A stretch of DNA of 64,000 nt from Eleginops maclovinus (GCF_036324505.1 NC_086360.1:17087293-17151292); one strand, 5' to 3'. Positions 21,293 through 33,967 are shown, numbered from the stretch's first letter. Translations and numbers: made by a program. Notes: generated from the letters alone by a model not told the origin.

Positions 21293-24162
21293 AGGGAGAG
21301 CTTGACCCTTGAGTCTTTTGCTAGCCTCATTAGTGAGAGGACTTGGTTCATTAAATGATGTGAGTGAGCGGTGTGGGCTAAGCACGGATCACACACTGAG
21401 AGCCTCTCCTTGGGTTTTATTTCTAGTTTCCAAAATTCTAACAATGCATTGTGCAGCCCTCCCTGAAAAACATGCTTGATCATAGCTCCTGTTGAAAGGG
21501 GTTCTAAACAGAAAAGACACATTTGTTAATACAAGCACAAGAGATAAAGCCATCATGAAATTTGAATTATAGTATAATGATACTGCAGCTATATGGAGGA
21601 TATCATGTGTTTCCAATGGCAGTGTTGGACTGAGGGCTTTGAAGGCTGCCGTTGCTAGGAGATACACTGTCAACTACCATGTGGCGGCACGGCATACAGG
21701 ACATCATAGCCCTGTATAGCCTTGAAGCTTCATGATGTGTTTTGCTTGCACTGTGCCGGCTATTTAACATGAGCAATTTAAGAAGTATGTGTCTTTACAA
21801 CGTTTAATATTTGAGGAGACACATTTTACAGTTAAAGGGAACATTTGTCACCTTTTATTTCGGTGTCCAATCAGTGTTGGAGGTGAATTTAGTTACAGAA
21901 TCTGCCTCTTTACTGCAATTCTTAAGCTGTGTACTAGAATAAATACAGCTGACAATCTAAGCCCGTCAACACACTGTAAAATGTATAATTGTCCATAACA
22001 TCCGCAGCATGGAAACGTAATTAGTTTGCAACCTTTGTCTGGTTCTCAGTCTCTGCTTTCTCCAAAATAAATGACATGGACATCTGTCTTGACGTTGGTG
22101 GGGAAGGACCAAATGGAACATAAACACACCTGTATCCCTTGCCCACTGTACAAGAAAAAAATATGTTTTTGAGCAGCAACCAGAGGATGCACCTTTGCTA
22201 CCCTTAGAAATACAAGCCAGCCTATAGGTCTTCCTTGCCACCAACCAAATCTCTGTGACTACGTCTCCGTCATGCTGCTTTTGGCTGCTCCTGAATTCTC
22301 AATCTTGTCATGTGTAGCGGGTCTACCTGGCTTTAGCTGTCTGTTTCTAATGGGTTCTGTTGATCTCATGGCTAACTCTTTAGGCTACAATACTCTGCGA
22401 TTCAAATCATGACAGAGTTACATCCAGAGATCTGGAAACACAGCTGGGACAAAGCCCTGGCTATCAGCGACAACCCTGCAGCTGATAAACAATGTGTGTA
22501 GCCGCTGGAACTAAAGTTATATTTTCAAACTATTTTTTATGCCTGCTGACACGGGAACTGAACCCAAAAATGTCCTACTACCAACATTATGAGTCAGTAC
22601 CTAAAACGTTCATCCACTTCAGAACAAAACTATTAGGGGCTGGTGTGACTACATAAAAGTCTCCTTTATTCATTTGTAATTTTGCAGAGAAATACTTTTT
22701 TTTCTCTCTCCTTACAGTATTTAATTGAAACTTGAAAACTACAGGAAAATAATAAAAAACGTTAATGTTTTTTTCATGGTTAGTCCAGGTTCAACCAAAT
22801 ACTTTATTACACTTGATAAAACTAACACTTATTTGGTTTAAAAAATATAGATGTCTCGGAATGTCTTTCATGCACATTTACAAAAGGCGTCAGGCAAAAA
22901 AAGAGAAAGTGGAAGTACAATATGTCAAAATCACAGTTTAAAGGCATGCTCTTTCATTGCTATCATTGGTGTGTGGTGGCCTCTCTTGGCTCTGGATCGA
23001 TTCAGCCCCATGCGCCTGAGAGCGTCAGGCCCGTCCAGCCGTGGGAAGCCTCAGGAGAGACTGACTGAGGTTTGACATGCTCCATGCTTCCCTCCAGAAC
23101 GGCAGCCAGCCGGCCGGCAAGCCTGCCCAACGTCCCCACTCGCCGCTTGGAGTGTCAGCCCTGTGTGCTCTGCAGGGAGCTGGGCTTGGCAGTGCTGGTT
23201 ACAGGGCTCAGATGGACCGCTGATGGAGCTTTGTGCCCAGCAGCCCCTTGAGGCCAGGTACAGAGGGGGAGGGAGACAGGTGTGTTTATGTTCCACTTGT
23301 TGCCCCCCCCCCTTCTTCCCGCAGAGGCCAGGACAGATGCCCGTGTCATTGATTTTGGAGAAGGCAGAAGGAAAGAACCATACAACGAACAAAAAGGGAC
23401 ATGGGATGGAGGCAAAGAAAGGAAAATGTAATGTGATGGTAGAAAATGTATCTAATGAAGTTTGCTCAATAAAAATCAAAAAGGATCCCTGAATTCAGCA
23501 TGTGACAAAGGTTTTCTCTCTGCATACCTGGACTATGCATATTATTTTCTCGTGCTAAGTTTCCCAGCCTGAGGCAAGGAACACATTTGCAGGAAATCAA
23601 TTTTTCTTGATGCTCCCTGGGCAGTTTTGAGTAGTCCCTTCATAGTCATCAGAGCCTTTTGGAAAATAATATTACACCGTGGTCTTGGAATGAGCATTAA
23701 CCAGGGTCTAGGTTGATGACTAAAGGGGAGTCAGGTCGTTTGGCTCAGCAGGGTGCAGGGCATTGAGTAATCAGGGTTTGGGGATTCTAATTAGGACAAT
23801 TAAGTCCTAATTACAATGTAAACACATTATACTGCCAAAACCCTGGACCCCTAGAGTGAGGCCTCCGTAGTGAAGCCTACTATTCTGCTCTGCTGTCTAA
23901 AGAACAGAATGGCCCCCATAATGAACAGTCCTTAAAGATAAAACTGCTATAAATTACAGCAGAAAACTACCTATAAAGAACATATTTAACCTTGAACCAG
24001 GTCACCATGCTCAGGACAATGATTCATCAGGTAGTATGTTATATTATTGCTGATGGACAGATTATAATAAGCACTTAATATTTTTAACAACAACTTTTTA
24101 CGTACATTTATCTTCCTGACAGTTATAGATAGCTAAAGATGAACAGATGTGGACAATTATAA
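20421..24162. other. Non-coding DNA with a short (GT)n array
   Basis: A (GT)n run of 33 bp lies at 21258-21290 and a GT-rich patch at 20515-20550. Frames at 23051-23492 are short, overlapping on both strands and unsupported. No gene is recognised. Confidence 0.35.
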
Positions 24163-24217
24163 TACACACTAAAGGAAAGGGAAAACCCCAAAAGCACAAA
24201 AGGGCCTCTTTAAGTAA
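24163..24217 (-). mobile_element. Solo terminus of a short DNA transposon family
   Basis: The sequence around GGAAAACCCCAAAAGC followed by AAAGGGCCTCTTTAA matches the terminus of the copy at 33968-34284 and, inverted, the start of the copy at 37030. Only the end of the element is present. Confidence 0.4.
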
Positions 24218-27200
24218 GTGTGATTGTGGACAGAAATGTGTGAAATGCACTACAACTGATGGAATAGTTAAATTACTGATGTAGAAAAATAATTCTCAAA
24301 ACACCATTTGACCCAAACCAACTTGTAAAACCATGTTAAAAAAATCCCCCCAATAGATGACACTACCCACGTCTGTTGAGCATAGAGGGGGAGTAAACAG
24401 ACAGAAGCACCAGACAGGAGTGTGCCGGGTTGGTCTCCCATCAGCTCGAGGGGTTCAGAGAGGAGAAACATACAAGGAAAGGAGCTTCTTAAAGAGAGAG
24501 TAGGGAGGCGACAGGGTGTCAGGGTGCTGTCAGTACCCAGGATCAGAATTCTCTGCAGCAGAGAAAGGAGAAAGGTGTTGCGGAGGTCAAACAGCCACCA
24601 TGAGCTGTTAAACCTCTGATAAAGAACATATATGCTTGGATTTATCAGCCTTTGCTTTTTCCAACTTTTATATTTTCATGATTTCAGTCCGACCATCATT
24701 ATACTCATAATTCATCACTACCGTGTCTTTTTTGGCGGTAAGTCCCTGTCAGTGTAATTGGCAGTGGGCCTCAATTTGAGGAAGGTGTAGTCCCTCTTGT
24801 CCAGATTCTGTCCTACAAACTATTTTCATGGAACATGTGACATGTTTAATGTAATGTAATGCAACAATTTCTTTTTGATAGAATGGCATTTAAATATATT
24901 CCTCCCCTGACAGCTGTTTCATTTAAAACATTTTACATCTGCACTACACCCCTGTGAAAATTTGATCTTAACCAGGAGATGTTAGAACACACTGGAAGAT
25001 ATTTGTTGAACGGTTTATTGTCTGTTAGGGACCTATCATGCCAATTTTTGGTACAGCAGGGATCCTGGCTGCCCTTCCATACCAAGCCCACCTCCAGTAC
25101 TACATAAGCACCATAATTGTAACGCCACTTCCCATTACACATGTCATTCGTCATGCCACGCTCCCATGCCCATGTGCAAGGCCAGCTGCTCAGAAGGGGT
25201 TGGAAAAAGCAAGGACAGGGCAAGGTGTCACTTTTTTCATGTTTTGGTGGTACGGTGTCAAAACAATATTTAGTTTTGAGCAACGTTTTTAACTCTCCTT
25301 CAGCAAAGAGTATTCTCTACAGTCAGTAAATTATTTATGTTGTCAGATTTCAAGTATTTTAGTGACTTTTATTTTAATTTTGTGTTATTTTAGTTGTGTA
25401 ATGGTAGGTGTCTTTTTTGAAAAGGTTAGAGTTCTCATTATGAATACAACTTGGCAAATATCATATTTTCCCAGGTTTCTCAGAAAGGAAATATATAATC
25501 AGTGTCGGTTCTCAGCCCCTGGGAAAAAAAGCAATGTTAAGTACATGAGGAATACATTTGAACAGCTTGATATTAGACAGCTTTTGTTCTGTCTCATTAC
25601 CTTTGCAAATGTAATATAGGACTCCGAAAGACGTCCATTCTTTTGAGAGCATTTGCTCCCCGTGATCGTATTTCCCCCATGCGCTCCTTCCTCTCAGAGA
25701 ATAGCTGGACCTGACAACTCATCCACCCCCACCTGCCACCACTTGGACAGAGCAGAAACTATATTCGGCAAATGAGGCAGGGAACGTAGGCCGTGGTTGA
25801 CTGCTCCTTAGGTGAAGGCGAAGGCGAAAGCTGTGTCCAGGGAAGCGGGAAGGAGAAACCCAAAGCCTTCAGAAACGAGACTGTTTCACAGCCATGATGA
25901 TCTCAATTCCTGCCATAACCCGTGCAGAGTGACCTGTGATGTTGTTGCTGAGGTTGAGGGGCCGGCAGGAAGCCCTAGAAGAAACAGGAGGTCTGTGCTA
26001 TGATGTGGAGGTGATGAAACAAGAAATATACACAGACAGAGAAATGCATACATGACACATACATCAATGTGGGACAGAAATGGGGAGAGAGAAGAATACA
26101 ATAATAACTTAAATATTTCTAAATGTGATCTTAGTATTATTATGACAAAACAGAGAACCTTTTCACATTGTGCATGTGTGTGTTTGTGCATTTCTGTATA
26201 TGCAAGGGTTTGAATCACATGGTTTAATGAATGTTGTTGGATCGCTTTGAGAATAGTGAGAGGCTCATTTTAAAAGGCAACTTAAAATCCACTTTTTCAG
26301 TTACAACTATTACAACGGCCGTTTAATCTCCGACTCGTTCATTAGTGCTAAATGAAAAGCATTATCAGTCATTCATAACAAGGATGTAGTAGCCTCTGTG
26401 CCTAGAGAGCAACATGTGGTGGAGCAAGCTGGTCATTCATCATATAGATGTTCATTTATGACATAAAAATGATCCTAATTTAAATGCAGTTGCTGGAAAT
26501 GGTTGTCAAAATGCATCAAATCTAACTTGAGTTTTTTAAAACTGCTATAAATTATTTAGACTAACAATGGATCATGTGACTTCCTAATTTAGTAACTTTC
26601 ATCTAATCGTTTTGGTTTTCCTTCACCATTTTTGGTTTTATTTTACTCTCACCTCTCTCATCAACAATGTTATTTGTTATAATTGAAAACCTTTCAGAAA
26701 CTACAGTCCCTGCCAGGCACCAAACAGCAAACAGGTAATGCTGATGAGTGTATGAGGGTTTAGCAGTTAAAGTCATATTTGTATCCAAAGTTGGTGGACT
26801 CGGAAACAGAGCTAAAAGACAAGTAAATATTCTAAGATTTTCTTCTATGATTTTCATGTACTACCATTTTTTTCTTTTTATGATGTCTTATGACATTAAC
26901 TGTCTCAGGTAAGGAGTCAGAAAAGGGTGAAGGTTTAAAGTATTCAAGCAGTAATATTTTCAAACAAAAGAGAGTCAAAAAGGCCATTTGCTATAGACAT
27001 GTAAAGGTGATTATTTTAGATAAGCAGTCATGTTGGTGTGGTTTAGTACTTTATATCCTCCGGTGGATTAACAGGCCTTTTGTGTACAGCATGTTGATTT
27101 AATTCCTTCTCAGAAAAGTTTCTGTTAATTCAATATACAATTATGCTTGAACAGGACCGGCTGCCAATTCCCCTGCAGCTGGGCATAAACTTTTATTCAT

Positions 27201-28041
27201 CTGAATAATCATCTTTGAATTGTGCTTCATAAAACCAATTGTCGTTGTAAAAGACATAAAGACATTTTGCGAGCAGCAGGGAGAATGTGGAGTGAGAGAT
27301 AGTTGAAAAGGAGGAGATTCCTTGCCTTGTGTGCGGAGCCTTTCCTGTGATGCTTCCTCTTTTATGGTCTGACCTTTCTCTTAATTGGCTGCCATGTCTT
27401 TACACTGAGATTCTGTTGGTCTCCCAGCCAAGTAATTTCTCCCCCTCTTCCAGCTAAAGCGTCTCCCTCTGACCCATAAATTGGAAGTGCTTTAACCTTT
27501 CCTGAGTGCTCACTTTATAGTGCTCCCTTTATTCTTTTATTATGCAGATTGGATGGATTTTAACATTTCAAAGTGACTGGTATCACTCTTACCTTTTTTT
27601 ATTGAATTCTTTTATTCTCAAATTTGTGTTTTAAGACTGATTCTTTGAAGAGAGCACACAGTTAAGACGGAATGATGTTAATTTGCTTAGTACAGTTAAT
27701 CTCTTTATAAATAACATGACATAAAGAAATGTGTGCTGCATTGTAGTGCCTGTATTATTGCAGATATTGCTAAGGGATAAAAACATATCATCTCCTCATT
27801 ATAGTCAGTAATCTCTTATCCACCTAAATCAGTAGGCAACGGAAGCCTTCAACAATTGTAATAAGAAATGATGGCCTAGTTTGCTTATTTCATGCAGTTA
27901 TCTATAAAAGGCATCGCATGTGCATTAATCTACCGCCTATTAGGCTAAACAAGGTTCATAATATATCTGTGAAAGTGTATGTGTGTGCTCGGGGTGTAAT
28001 ATACTTGATGTATTGATATGTTTATTTCAATTTATTTCAAG
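24218..28041. other. Non-coding DNA, no gene recognised
   Basis: This is AT-rich unique sequence with no exon signal that I can support. Short frames near 25038-25329 and 25812-26003 have no matching splice sites or recognisable content. Confidence 0.35.
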
Positions 28042-28155
28042 ACCTCATCCTGCGACTCTGACCCCGAAATCAATACCTTCATTTATGGTCCACCACCTTC
28101 AATCAATTCTGCCCCCGTCTCCTCTCCACGATGGACTGCCTCTGACCGGACACAT
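28042..28155 (+). CDS. Low-confidence candidate internal exon (114 nt, phase 0)
   Basis: A T-rich stretch ending TTTCAAG precedes 28042, and ACAT is followed by GTGAGC at 28156, a strong donor. The 38 codons are open and polar, with SSCDSDPEINTFIYGPPPSI and a later serine/proline-rich part. Their composition differs from the surrounding AT-rich DNA. Phase 0 at both ends is compatible with the plus-strand gene model. The acceptor is mediocre and the protein is not recognised. Confidence 0.27.
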
Positions 28156-30023
28156 GTGAGCAGAGCTCCACAAGCTCTGACTTTTTCTTTTCATGCTGGC
28201 TGCTTTCTGTGTCGCTGTGCAGTGGGAGGTAACTAGTCACTCAGATCCTACATTGGCTGCTGGTCATCATCCTTTCGCGTTCCCCGGCTCCATCCTCTCC
28301 TGGTTTCTTTTCTTGCAGTTCTCCTCCGGCTTTCACCTCTCTGCTCTGCTCATGACTGGCAGCTACCTGACTCATGGTAAACAAAGCACACAGTCACCGG
28401 CACACTGAGAGAAGCACATGCTGAGCAAATGCAAATGGCCCTTAGTTCTGTCATGAGCTTCTTCTTGCTCCACACTGCGCTCTCTGTCTCACCGTTATCT
28501 GCAGAAATGTATAATCTCATTCCCGTGAAATATAGATGCTTTGTACTTCTAGATAAAGTATCACATCGCTTTGACCACACTGCAAAATTGTATTCCTTCC
28601 AACACAAGCTGTTAATAACATCACCTGGGCCTGGCGAAGGAGATTTAGCCATTTAGCCCGGTCACCTCCTTTTAGAAAAACATAAGGTTGAGGAAAGCCA
28701 GGGGGTTTTATTCGTCTTTAAAAAAAAGCATGCATGAGCTGGCAGTATTGCTCAAACAGCCCTTTGCCTCCTCTGGATTTATTAGCCAATTTCCACTACC
28801 ATTGTCTTTCACTTCAATCTCAGAAGTGAGGGTGCACGAGGCAGAATATAGGGCTGCAATCATTCGAGTGTGTGGCGACAAAACCTCCTGCGCTCGCACC
28901 TGGAACTCAATAGATATTCATGAACATTCTCGTATTTAGAGAAGGAAATAACTTAATACCGACAGTGTCGATGGAATAATAGCCATTTCCTGCCTGACTT
29001 GCAGCCCCTCAGAAAATGAGATTGCGCTGGCCGTCATTTTTCTTGTCTGCTGGGTGTTTCCGTGCAGAGGTCTATGGCTGTAGCTATGCTCCCTGCATTA
29101 GCAATGAGGTGCAGATAGAGAGAGGTGAAAGAAATAGAGAGGACGAACGAAAAAGGCAGACTAAGAGAGACGGCCCGACAAAAAGACAAAGAGAATTTGT
29201 TGCCAGATTTGTCCATAAAAATTGAGGTAAGAAATAAAAAAAAAACACATCAAATATAACAGAATCATAGTGTGAAATAATTTCCTGATTTAAAAGACAT
29301 CCAAGGCTTTAGTGTAAAAAGGACAAAACCTAGCCCATAGATGCTTCTTCCTGGCTGAGCAAAGGAACATATTTGATTCATAGCATGATTAAGATTGATT
29401 ACTTCTGCAATGGGAACAAGAGTGTCCACTAAGGAAGAGAGACTAGAAAAAAACAGACTGAGGAAAAAGAAGATAGAAGAGGGAATTGAGTGAAAGGATG
29501 CCTGACCTGAGAGACAAAGGAATCTCTCAAACTATTCCTTACCATTACTCGGCCTGTCACGTTATCCCCGCCACCGGTCTTATAAATTAACCATCTCACA
29601 GAGGAGCTCAATCCTGCAACCCTCTCTCTCCTCCACAATTAGGTTTCTCCTCTTTGTAAGCCTTCCTTATCTCTTTGCTTTTACCCAGGCCTTCATCAGC
29701 ACGAACATATATCAGGATTTTCCTTTTCGTCCTATTCTTATTCAGGCCTTCATCCTCACGAGTGCACAGCATTCATCATGAGTCTGTTTAAGATTCTAGT
29801 GAGGATGTTGCTACAAGTGCCATCACGGAAAACCTCTAAAAACATATGGAGCTGTAAGAAATGAAAACACTCACCAAGACGACGCATTTTAAGATACCAA
29901 CTTAATCTAGACCTGTCATGTCAACAAATGGCAGTCTTTGCTGAAAATCTGCAGAATAATTAAGAACTTTTAGTAAAAGCATAACAAGATTGCACAAATG
30001 GCCAGATTCCCATTACGTCTAAG
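28156..30023. other. Non-coding DNA; possible regulatory stretch
   Basis: 28680-28960 is complex, non-repetitive DNA of the kind often conserved between fishes. 29105-29190 is purine-rich. No gene is supported. Confidence 0.3.
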
Positions 30024-30547
30024 CAGTGATTTCCCATGATTGACATCAGGTGTGTCGTGTGATTTACTGCAAAAAATGTGCAATTTTTTGAGCTTCTGTG
30101 GCTGTAGGTAGCGCAATAATGACCTTGTTAATTTCAGGCAATAGAATTAAGTGATGTGCAGAGAGGGCGTGGCGATAAGTGGCACAGCGATGGATAAATA
30201 TTTGAAAACGAAAAATTGACAAAATTCGAACCCAGATGAAGAGCCTGGTATGAGTGGTGGTAAAAATAAATAAAAACTCAAGGCAATACATCGAAATATA
30301 TCTTTTGCTTTGATTTACTTTCACTGGGGATGCGACTGCACCGAATCCGTTATGCTTGGTGTGTGGGGAAAAGCTTTCCAACAGTGCCATGGTCCCAAGC
30401 AAGCTTAAACATCATCTGCAAACGAAACACCTTTCACATCAAATCAAGAACACAGACTATTTTGTTCGCCTGAGTGAAACTGAGAAACAGGTAACTGTTA
30501 TGAGAAAAACCACAAAGGTGTCTAATAGATCTCTCAAAGCTAGCTAA
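30024..30547 (+). mobile_element. hAT (ZBED-type) transposon 5' fragment
   Basis: The stretch begins CAGTGATTTCCCA, close to the CAGTGGTTCCCA-type hAT end, and runs through untranslated sequence into the start of a ZBED-like transposase (see the pseudogene at 30190-30547). The remainder of the transposase and the right end are missing. A Tc1-like relic begins 52 bp further on. Confidence 0.6.
30190..30547 (+). pseudogene. ZBED/hAT transposase N-terminus with BED zinc finger, broken
   Basis: The frame starts MDKYLKTKN and meets stops shortly after the start and again before the finger, with a frameshift near 30310. From there it reads [20 protein letters not shown] and continues into [12 protein letters not shown], giving a BED finger with C-x2-C and H-x4-H ligands. 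After [14 protein letters not shown] the frame ends at a stop at 30545-30547. ZBED-type hAT proteins are over 500 residues, so only the DNA-binding N-terminus remains and no RNase H-fold core is present. Confidence 0.75.
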
Positions 30548-30729
30548 GCTTAAGTTATCACTAAATTATGGACTTTTCATACAAATTGTCATTATATACA
30601 CTTCCCGGTCAAAAAAAAGGTCACAAGCCTGTGGGGGCAGTGCTACGATCTGGGGTTGCTGCAGTTGGTCTGGTCTAGGTTCAGCCACATCATGTGCCCA
30701 AAGAATGAGGTCAGCTGACTACCTGAATA

Positions 30730-30989
30730 AACATAGACATACAAAAATAAAGTGTAAGGCAAAAGCAGAGTGAAAAACTCAAATCTTACAATAAAAGAAA
30801 TCTAGGACAAATTAGCAACATTTTAAAACAAATGATGGTTGTACTGGATAGTAAAGTTACAGTAAAGACCATTCCATTGACGGAATCTCTGCTCTGGTAT
30901 TGTTAATTTAAACTAACAATCTTTGTTTTCTATGTGGAACAAATCTGCTCAAATCATCAGTGTTTTAATCAGGATTTAAAATCCATTCC
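30730..30989. repeat. Foreign insertion inside the Tc1-like relic
   Basis: This sequence has no transposase similarity and separates two segments that are nearly adjacent in an intact gene. TCCATTGACGGAAT at 30873-30886 is the exact complement of ATTCCGTCAATGGA at 30990-31003, which is transposase coding sequence. The 12-mer ATAAACATAGAC at 30727-30738 recurs at 31163-31174. Both suggest template switching, not simple insertion. Confidence 0.55.
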
Positions 30990-31150
30990 ATTCCGTCAAT
31001 GGATTTTTTCTTCCCTGATGGCACGGGCATGTTCCAAGATGACAATGCCAGGATCCATCGGGCTCAAATTGTGAAAGAGTGGTTCCGGGAGCATGAGACA
31101 CCATCTTCACACATGGATTGGCCACCACAGAGTCCAGACCTGAACCCGAT

Positions 31151-31202
31151 TGATAAACTTTGATAAACATAGACTGATAAACTATGATAAACTATGATAA
31201 AC
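31151..31202 (+). repeat. Five-copy TGATAAAC mini-array
   Basis: TGATAAAC occurs at 31151, 31161, 31175, 31185 and 31195, with spacers of 2 to 6 bases. It starts at the codon for the last catalytic residue of the relic and replaces the following coding sequence. Confidence 0.85.
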
Positions 31203-31401
31203 ATAGGCTTTGCGCAGTGGTCCGAATCTCCCGTTATCAATAAAAGATCATGGCGAAAAATGAATGCCACACAGAAATAAATGTTGTGACGTTGCAGAAG
31301 CTTGTGGAAACGATGCCACAGCGAATGCGTGCCGTAATCAAAGCTAAATGTGTTCCAACAAAATATTAGAGTGTCTGACCTTTTTTTTTGGCTGGGCAGT
31401 G

Positions 31402-31779
31402 GAAGATGCATTACTTTTTGGGTTGTTGATATGCTGTGGATTTTCTCTATGTAAAAAATGGACTGCGGCTCAGAAAAGGTAAAGATAAACACTGATTTAG
31501 AGGATCAAATCCAGGAATGAATGGGTGACTGGCCATTTCAGTTTTTCTTTGCTGGGCACACAAACAGGTATTTTCGGCTGAGTTAAAAGACTCTTCTCAG
31601 TGTGAAAAAGAGAGAAAAAGTGTCTGTGTGATTTTGTGTGGGTTAATAGTATGAATTTCTGCTTTAGGGAGAGATTTTCTACAGCGAGTTCAGAGTTGCA
31701 ATAAAAAGGGGTAGAGACAGTGTGGGGGAGTAGTGGTAGGACTGGTAGAGTTGGAGGGAGGTTGAAGCAGTGTTTAAAT
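31402..31779. other. Non-coding DNA, nothing recognised
   Basis: This is unique sequence after the Tc1-like relic. No gene or repeat is supported. Confidence 0.35.
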
Positions 31780-32130
31780 TAATTTGATCTTGGATGCCTT
31801 AGAGACATGGCCGGTGTGTGCGAGCCACGCACCAGGACAGAAACCTGAGCAGATTGCACCGCTGCTTTGTATTCCAAATTAATTGGCCTCTGAAGATCGC
31901 CCTCCGCCCTTCACAACACTACTGATGCACATTTTCCTCCCCTCAATTAAAAGTGTGTACCCCACACGCAGCCCTCTCCCCTCATTCCCAGTGACTTCTT
32001 ACTCCCCTTGTTACCGAGAATAAACTGGGCCTTCACATCAGAGCTTTGCAGGACTGTGGGGAAAAGCGCAATTAAAGGAGGATTTATACAATCCATCAGC
32101 CTGAGTGTGTAGTGATTGTCATTAATTGCA
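31780..32130. promoter_or_regulatory. Candidate conserved non-coding element
   Basis: This is complex, low-repeat sequence with mixed GC content and homeodomain-type cores (AAATTAATTGG, CAATTAAA, CATTAATTG), standing out from its AT-rich, slippage-prone surround. The look is that of vertebrate enhancer elements. Conservation cannot be tested here. Confidence 0.25.
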
Positions 32131-33576
32131 CTTAAAGGATGAGGATGCCTATGTTTTACATTATCTTGTGGCAAACAAATTCAAAAGAAGAACCAAAGCC
32201 AACAACAAATGTATCCTACCCATACTGTAAGTATTGGCTGTGCAGCAAAAGCTTGATATACAGTAGGTTACCCCTCTGTGCCATACAACTTAATTGTAGT
32301 CCAAAAACTGTTCAAAACATATATATGCGACACATGTACTGTATAGCTAATTGATATCTACCCTGAAAATCCTACAGTGCCTGGCTGTTTCAGGATTAAC
32401 TGAGCCTCTTTTAATAGTGTAACTTTATACTAGTGATGCATTTTATAGATCTAAATTAGTAGATATAACAGGGCTTGAATGTTTGGAAAACTGACCCAGA
32501 CTTTGTTTTTTTATAATAGTATTTGTTAACATCATTAAGTCAGCCTTAATATACTTTACAATAGCAACAGTTTAATCAAGTGTCAGAAAAACACATTTTC
32601 TTCTTGTAAAGACTTACAATTCATAGTATTATTCTGTATTTCTCTGTACCCGTAATGATTAAAAGCCCCACAGAGAGACAGTTTTGGAAAATTTAAGCTT
32701 TCAGCATCCTAAATTGTTATGTATACTCACTACTGGGAAATGTGCCTCTTAGGAATTGAAGTCAACACTAGCGCATGTTGAACATGTTTTTCTTTTTTAA
32801 GTGTTAATTAAGGGTTACAGTTTCGATTAAATAGGAGCAAAAAAAGTCACAATTAATGGAAATGCTGGGAACCATTTTTACATTCATATCAATTAACGGG
32901 TTTTATGTGGCAGGGTTCATTACATGTGCAATGTGGCCTGCATTACAGGTCTGATTGTTTGGTTGTTCTGTTCTTTATGAACTGTGAAAGCTCCCTGAGC
33001 AGCAGGGGGGCAGTTAAAGCGCCACCTGTGATAAACAAAAGGCATTATTATCCCGCACCTTATAACTGAAACACACCCTTTAGGCGCTTGCAGAAACAAT
33101 GCCAGCCGTAAAAAAGTGGCAATGATAAACAAATACAAATATCTCCACTGTTGCATCCAAGGTCTGCGTTTGATCCCGTATACACTATACTTCCTCTGTA
33201 AAGTCCCGGATGGAGAAGTGGTAAAATGATCTGTCTTGAAGTAAAAATAGCAGCAAAGACTGTCATATTTATTTATGAGAGTTCAGAAGGTTTTTGAGGA
33301 GAAGAAAAATGTAGGATGAATCTATTTATTGAACAAAGGACAGCAAAACACCACAACAAATATCGGGCGAAAACAGATCCAGGATATTTCAGTCAGGAGA
33401 GATGAGAAAATGTTCTCAGAGGAGAATTGCCCCTGCGGACGACAAATGCCAAAACAACTCTGACAAAGAAAGAAAGGAGGAAAATATGAGTGAACAGAAG
33501 GAACAACAATTATTTATGTAAATAATGTGCCATTGCTGCTTATAATTAGTGAGAAAATTAAGCAGAAAAGAAAAAT
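32131..33576. other. AT-rich non-coding DNA
   Basis: No gene or named repeat is recognised. Confidence 0.35.
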
Positions 33577-33593
33577 GGGGGGGGGGGGGGGGG
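33577..33593 (+). repeat. G17 homopolymer
   Basis: This is an uninterrupted run of 17 guanines. Long G runs are rare, unstable and able to form G-quadruplex or triplex structures. A purine-rich GAGA stretch follows at 33676-33705. Confidence 0.95.
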
Positions 33594-33967
33594 AAACATC
33601 ATGCATGTCACCCAACTAATTTTTCTCATGCAAATTAACAATCGAAATTATAAATGGAAATGGTGTTGTTGTGATCGAGAGAGAAAGAGAGAGGGAGAGC
33701 AATGAGAGATGCCCTGTTTTTTTTCTTCTTTCTTTTCTTGTCTCTGTTTGGAATTCATTATCTGGTGAAGCAAGCAGAGGCAGATGTAGTTTGACACAAA
33801 GGGTGAAGTCGATAACAGCGGCAGGAAGAAAGCAGTTTGGGTTATTGTTTTGGACAGAATGGCCATACAAATGTTATTTTTCCTGCAAGAGGGCAGCAGG
33901 GAAACAGTAGTGTATGTTTAAAACACAAAAAGAAATCTCCATCCATCATTTTGTTTGTATTTCAATT

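Larger units (their letters stand above)
30636..31368 (+). pseudogene. Tc1-like transposase remnants, catalytic position altered
   Basis: The second catalytic aspartate is encoded at 31041-31043 (in FQDDNARIH), and 36 residues separate it from the last catalytic position. That position is aspartate (GAT, 31152-31154) where the family has glutamate. The next codons are lost in a TGATAAAC array that introduces stops. The protein cannot be active. The 36-residue spacing places it in a different Tc1-like group from the DD34E element at 1205. Confidence 0.8.
30599..31401 (+). mobile_element. Deleted Tc1-like relic with 36-residue D-to-E spacing
   Basis: The left end (CACTTCCCGGTCAAAAAAAA) and right end (TTTTTTTTTGGCTGGGCAGTG) are imperfect inverted repeats unlike those of the element at 1205. 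A TA precedes the left end, and the right TA is lost. Coding remnants on the plus strand are 30636-30729 (IWGCCSWSGLGSA, then RMRSADYLN), 30990-31154 ([18 protein letters not shown] to SPDLNPID), and about 31284-31368 (QKLVETMPQRMRAVIKAK). The N-terminal DNA-binding half and first aspartate are gone, and about 260 bp of foreign sequence interrupts the frame. Confidence 0.82.
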
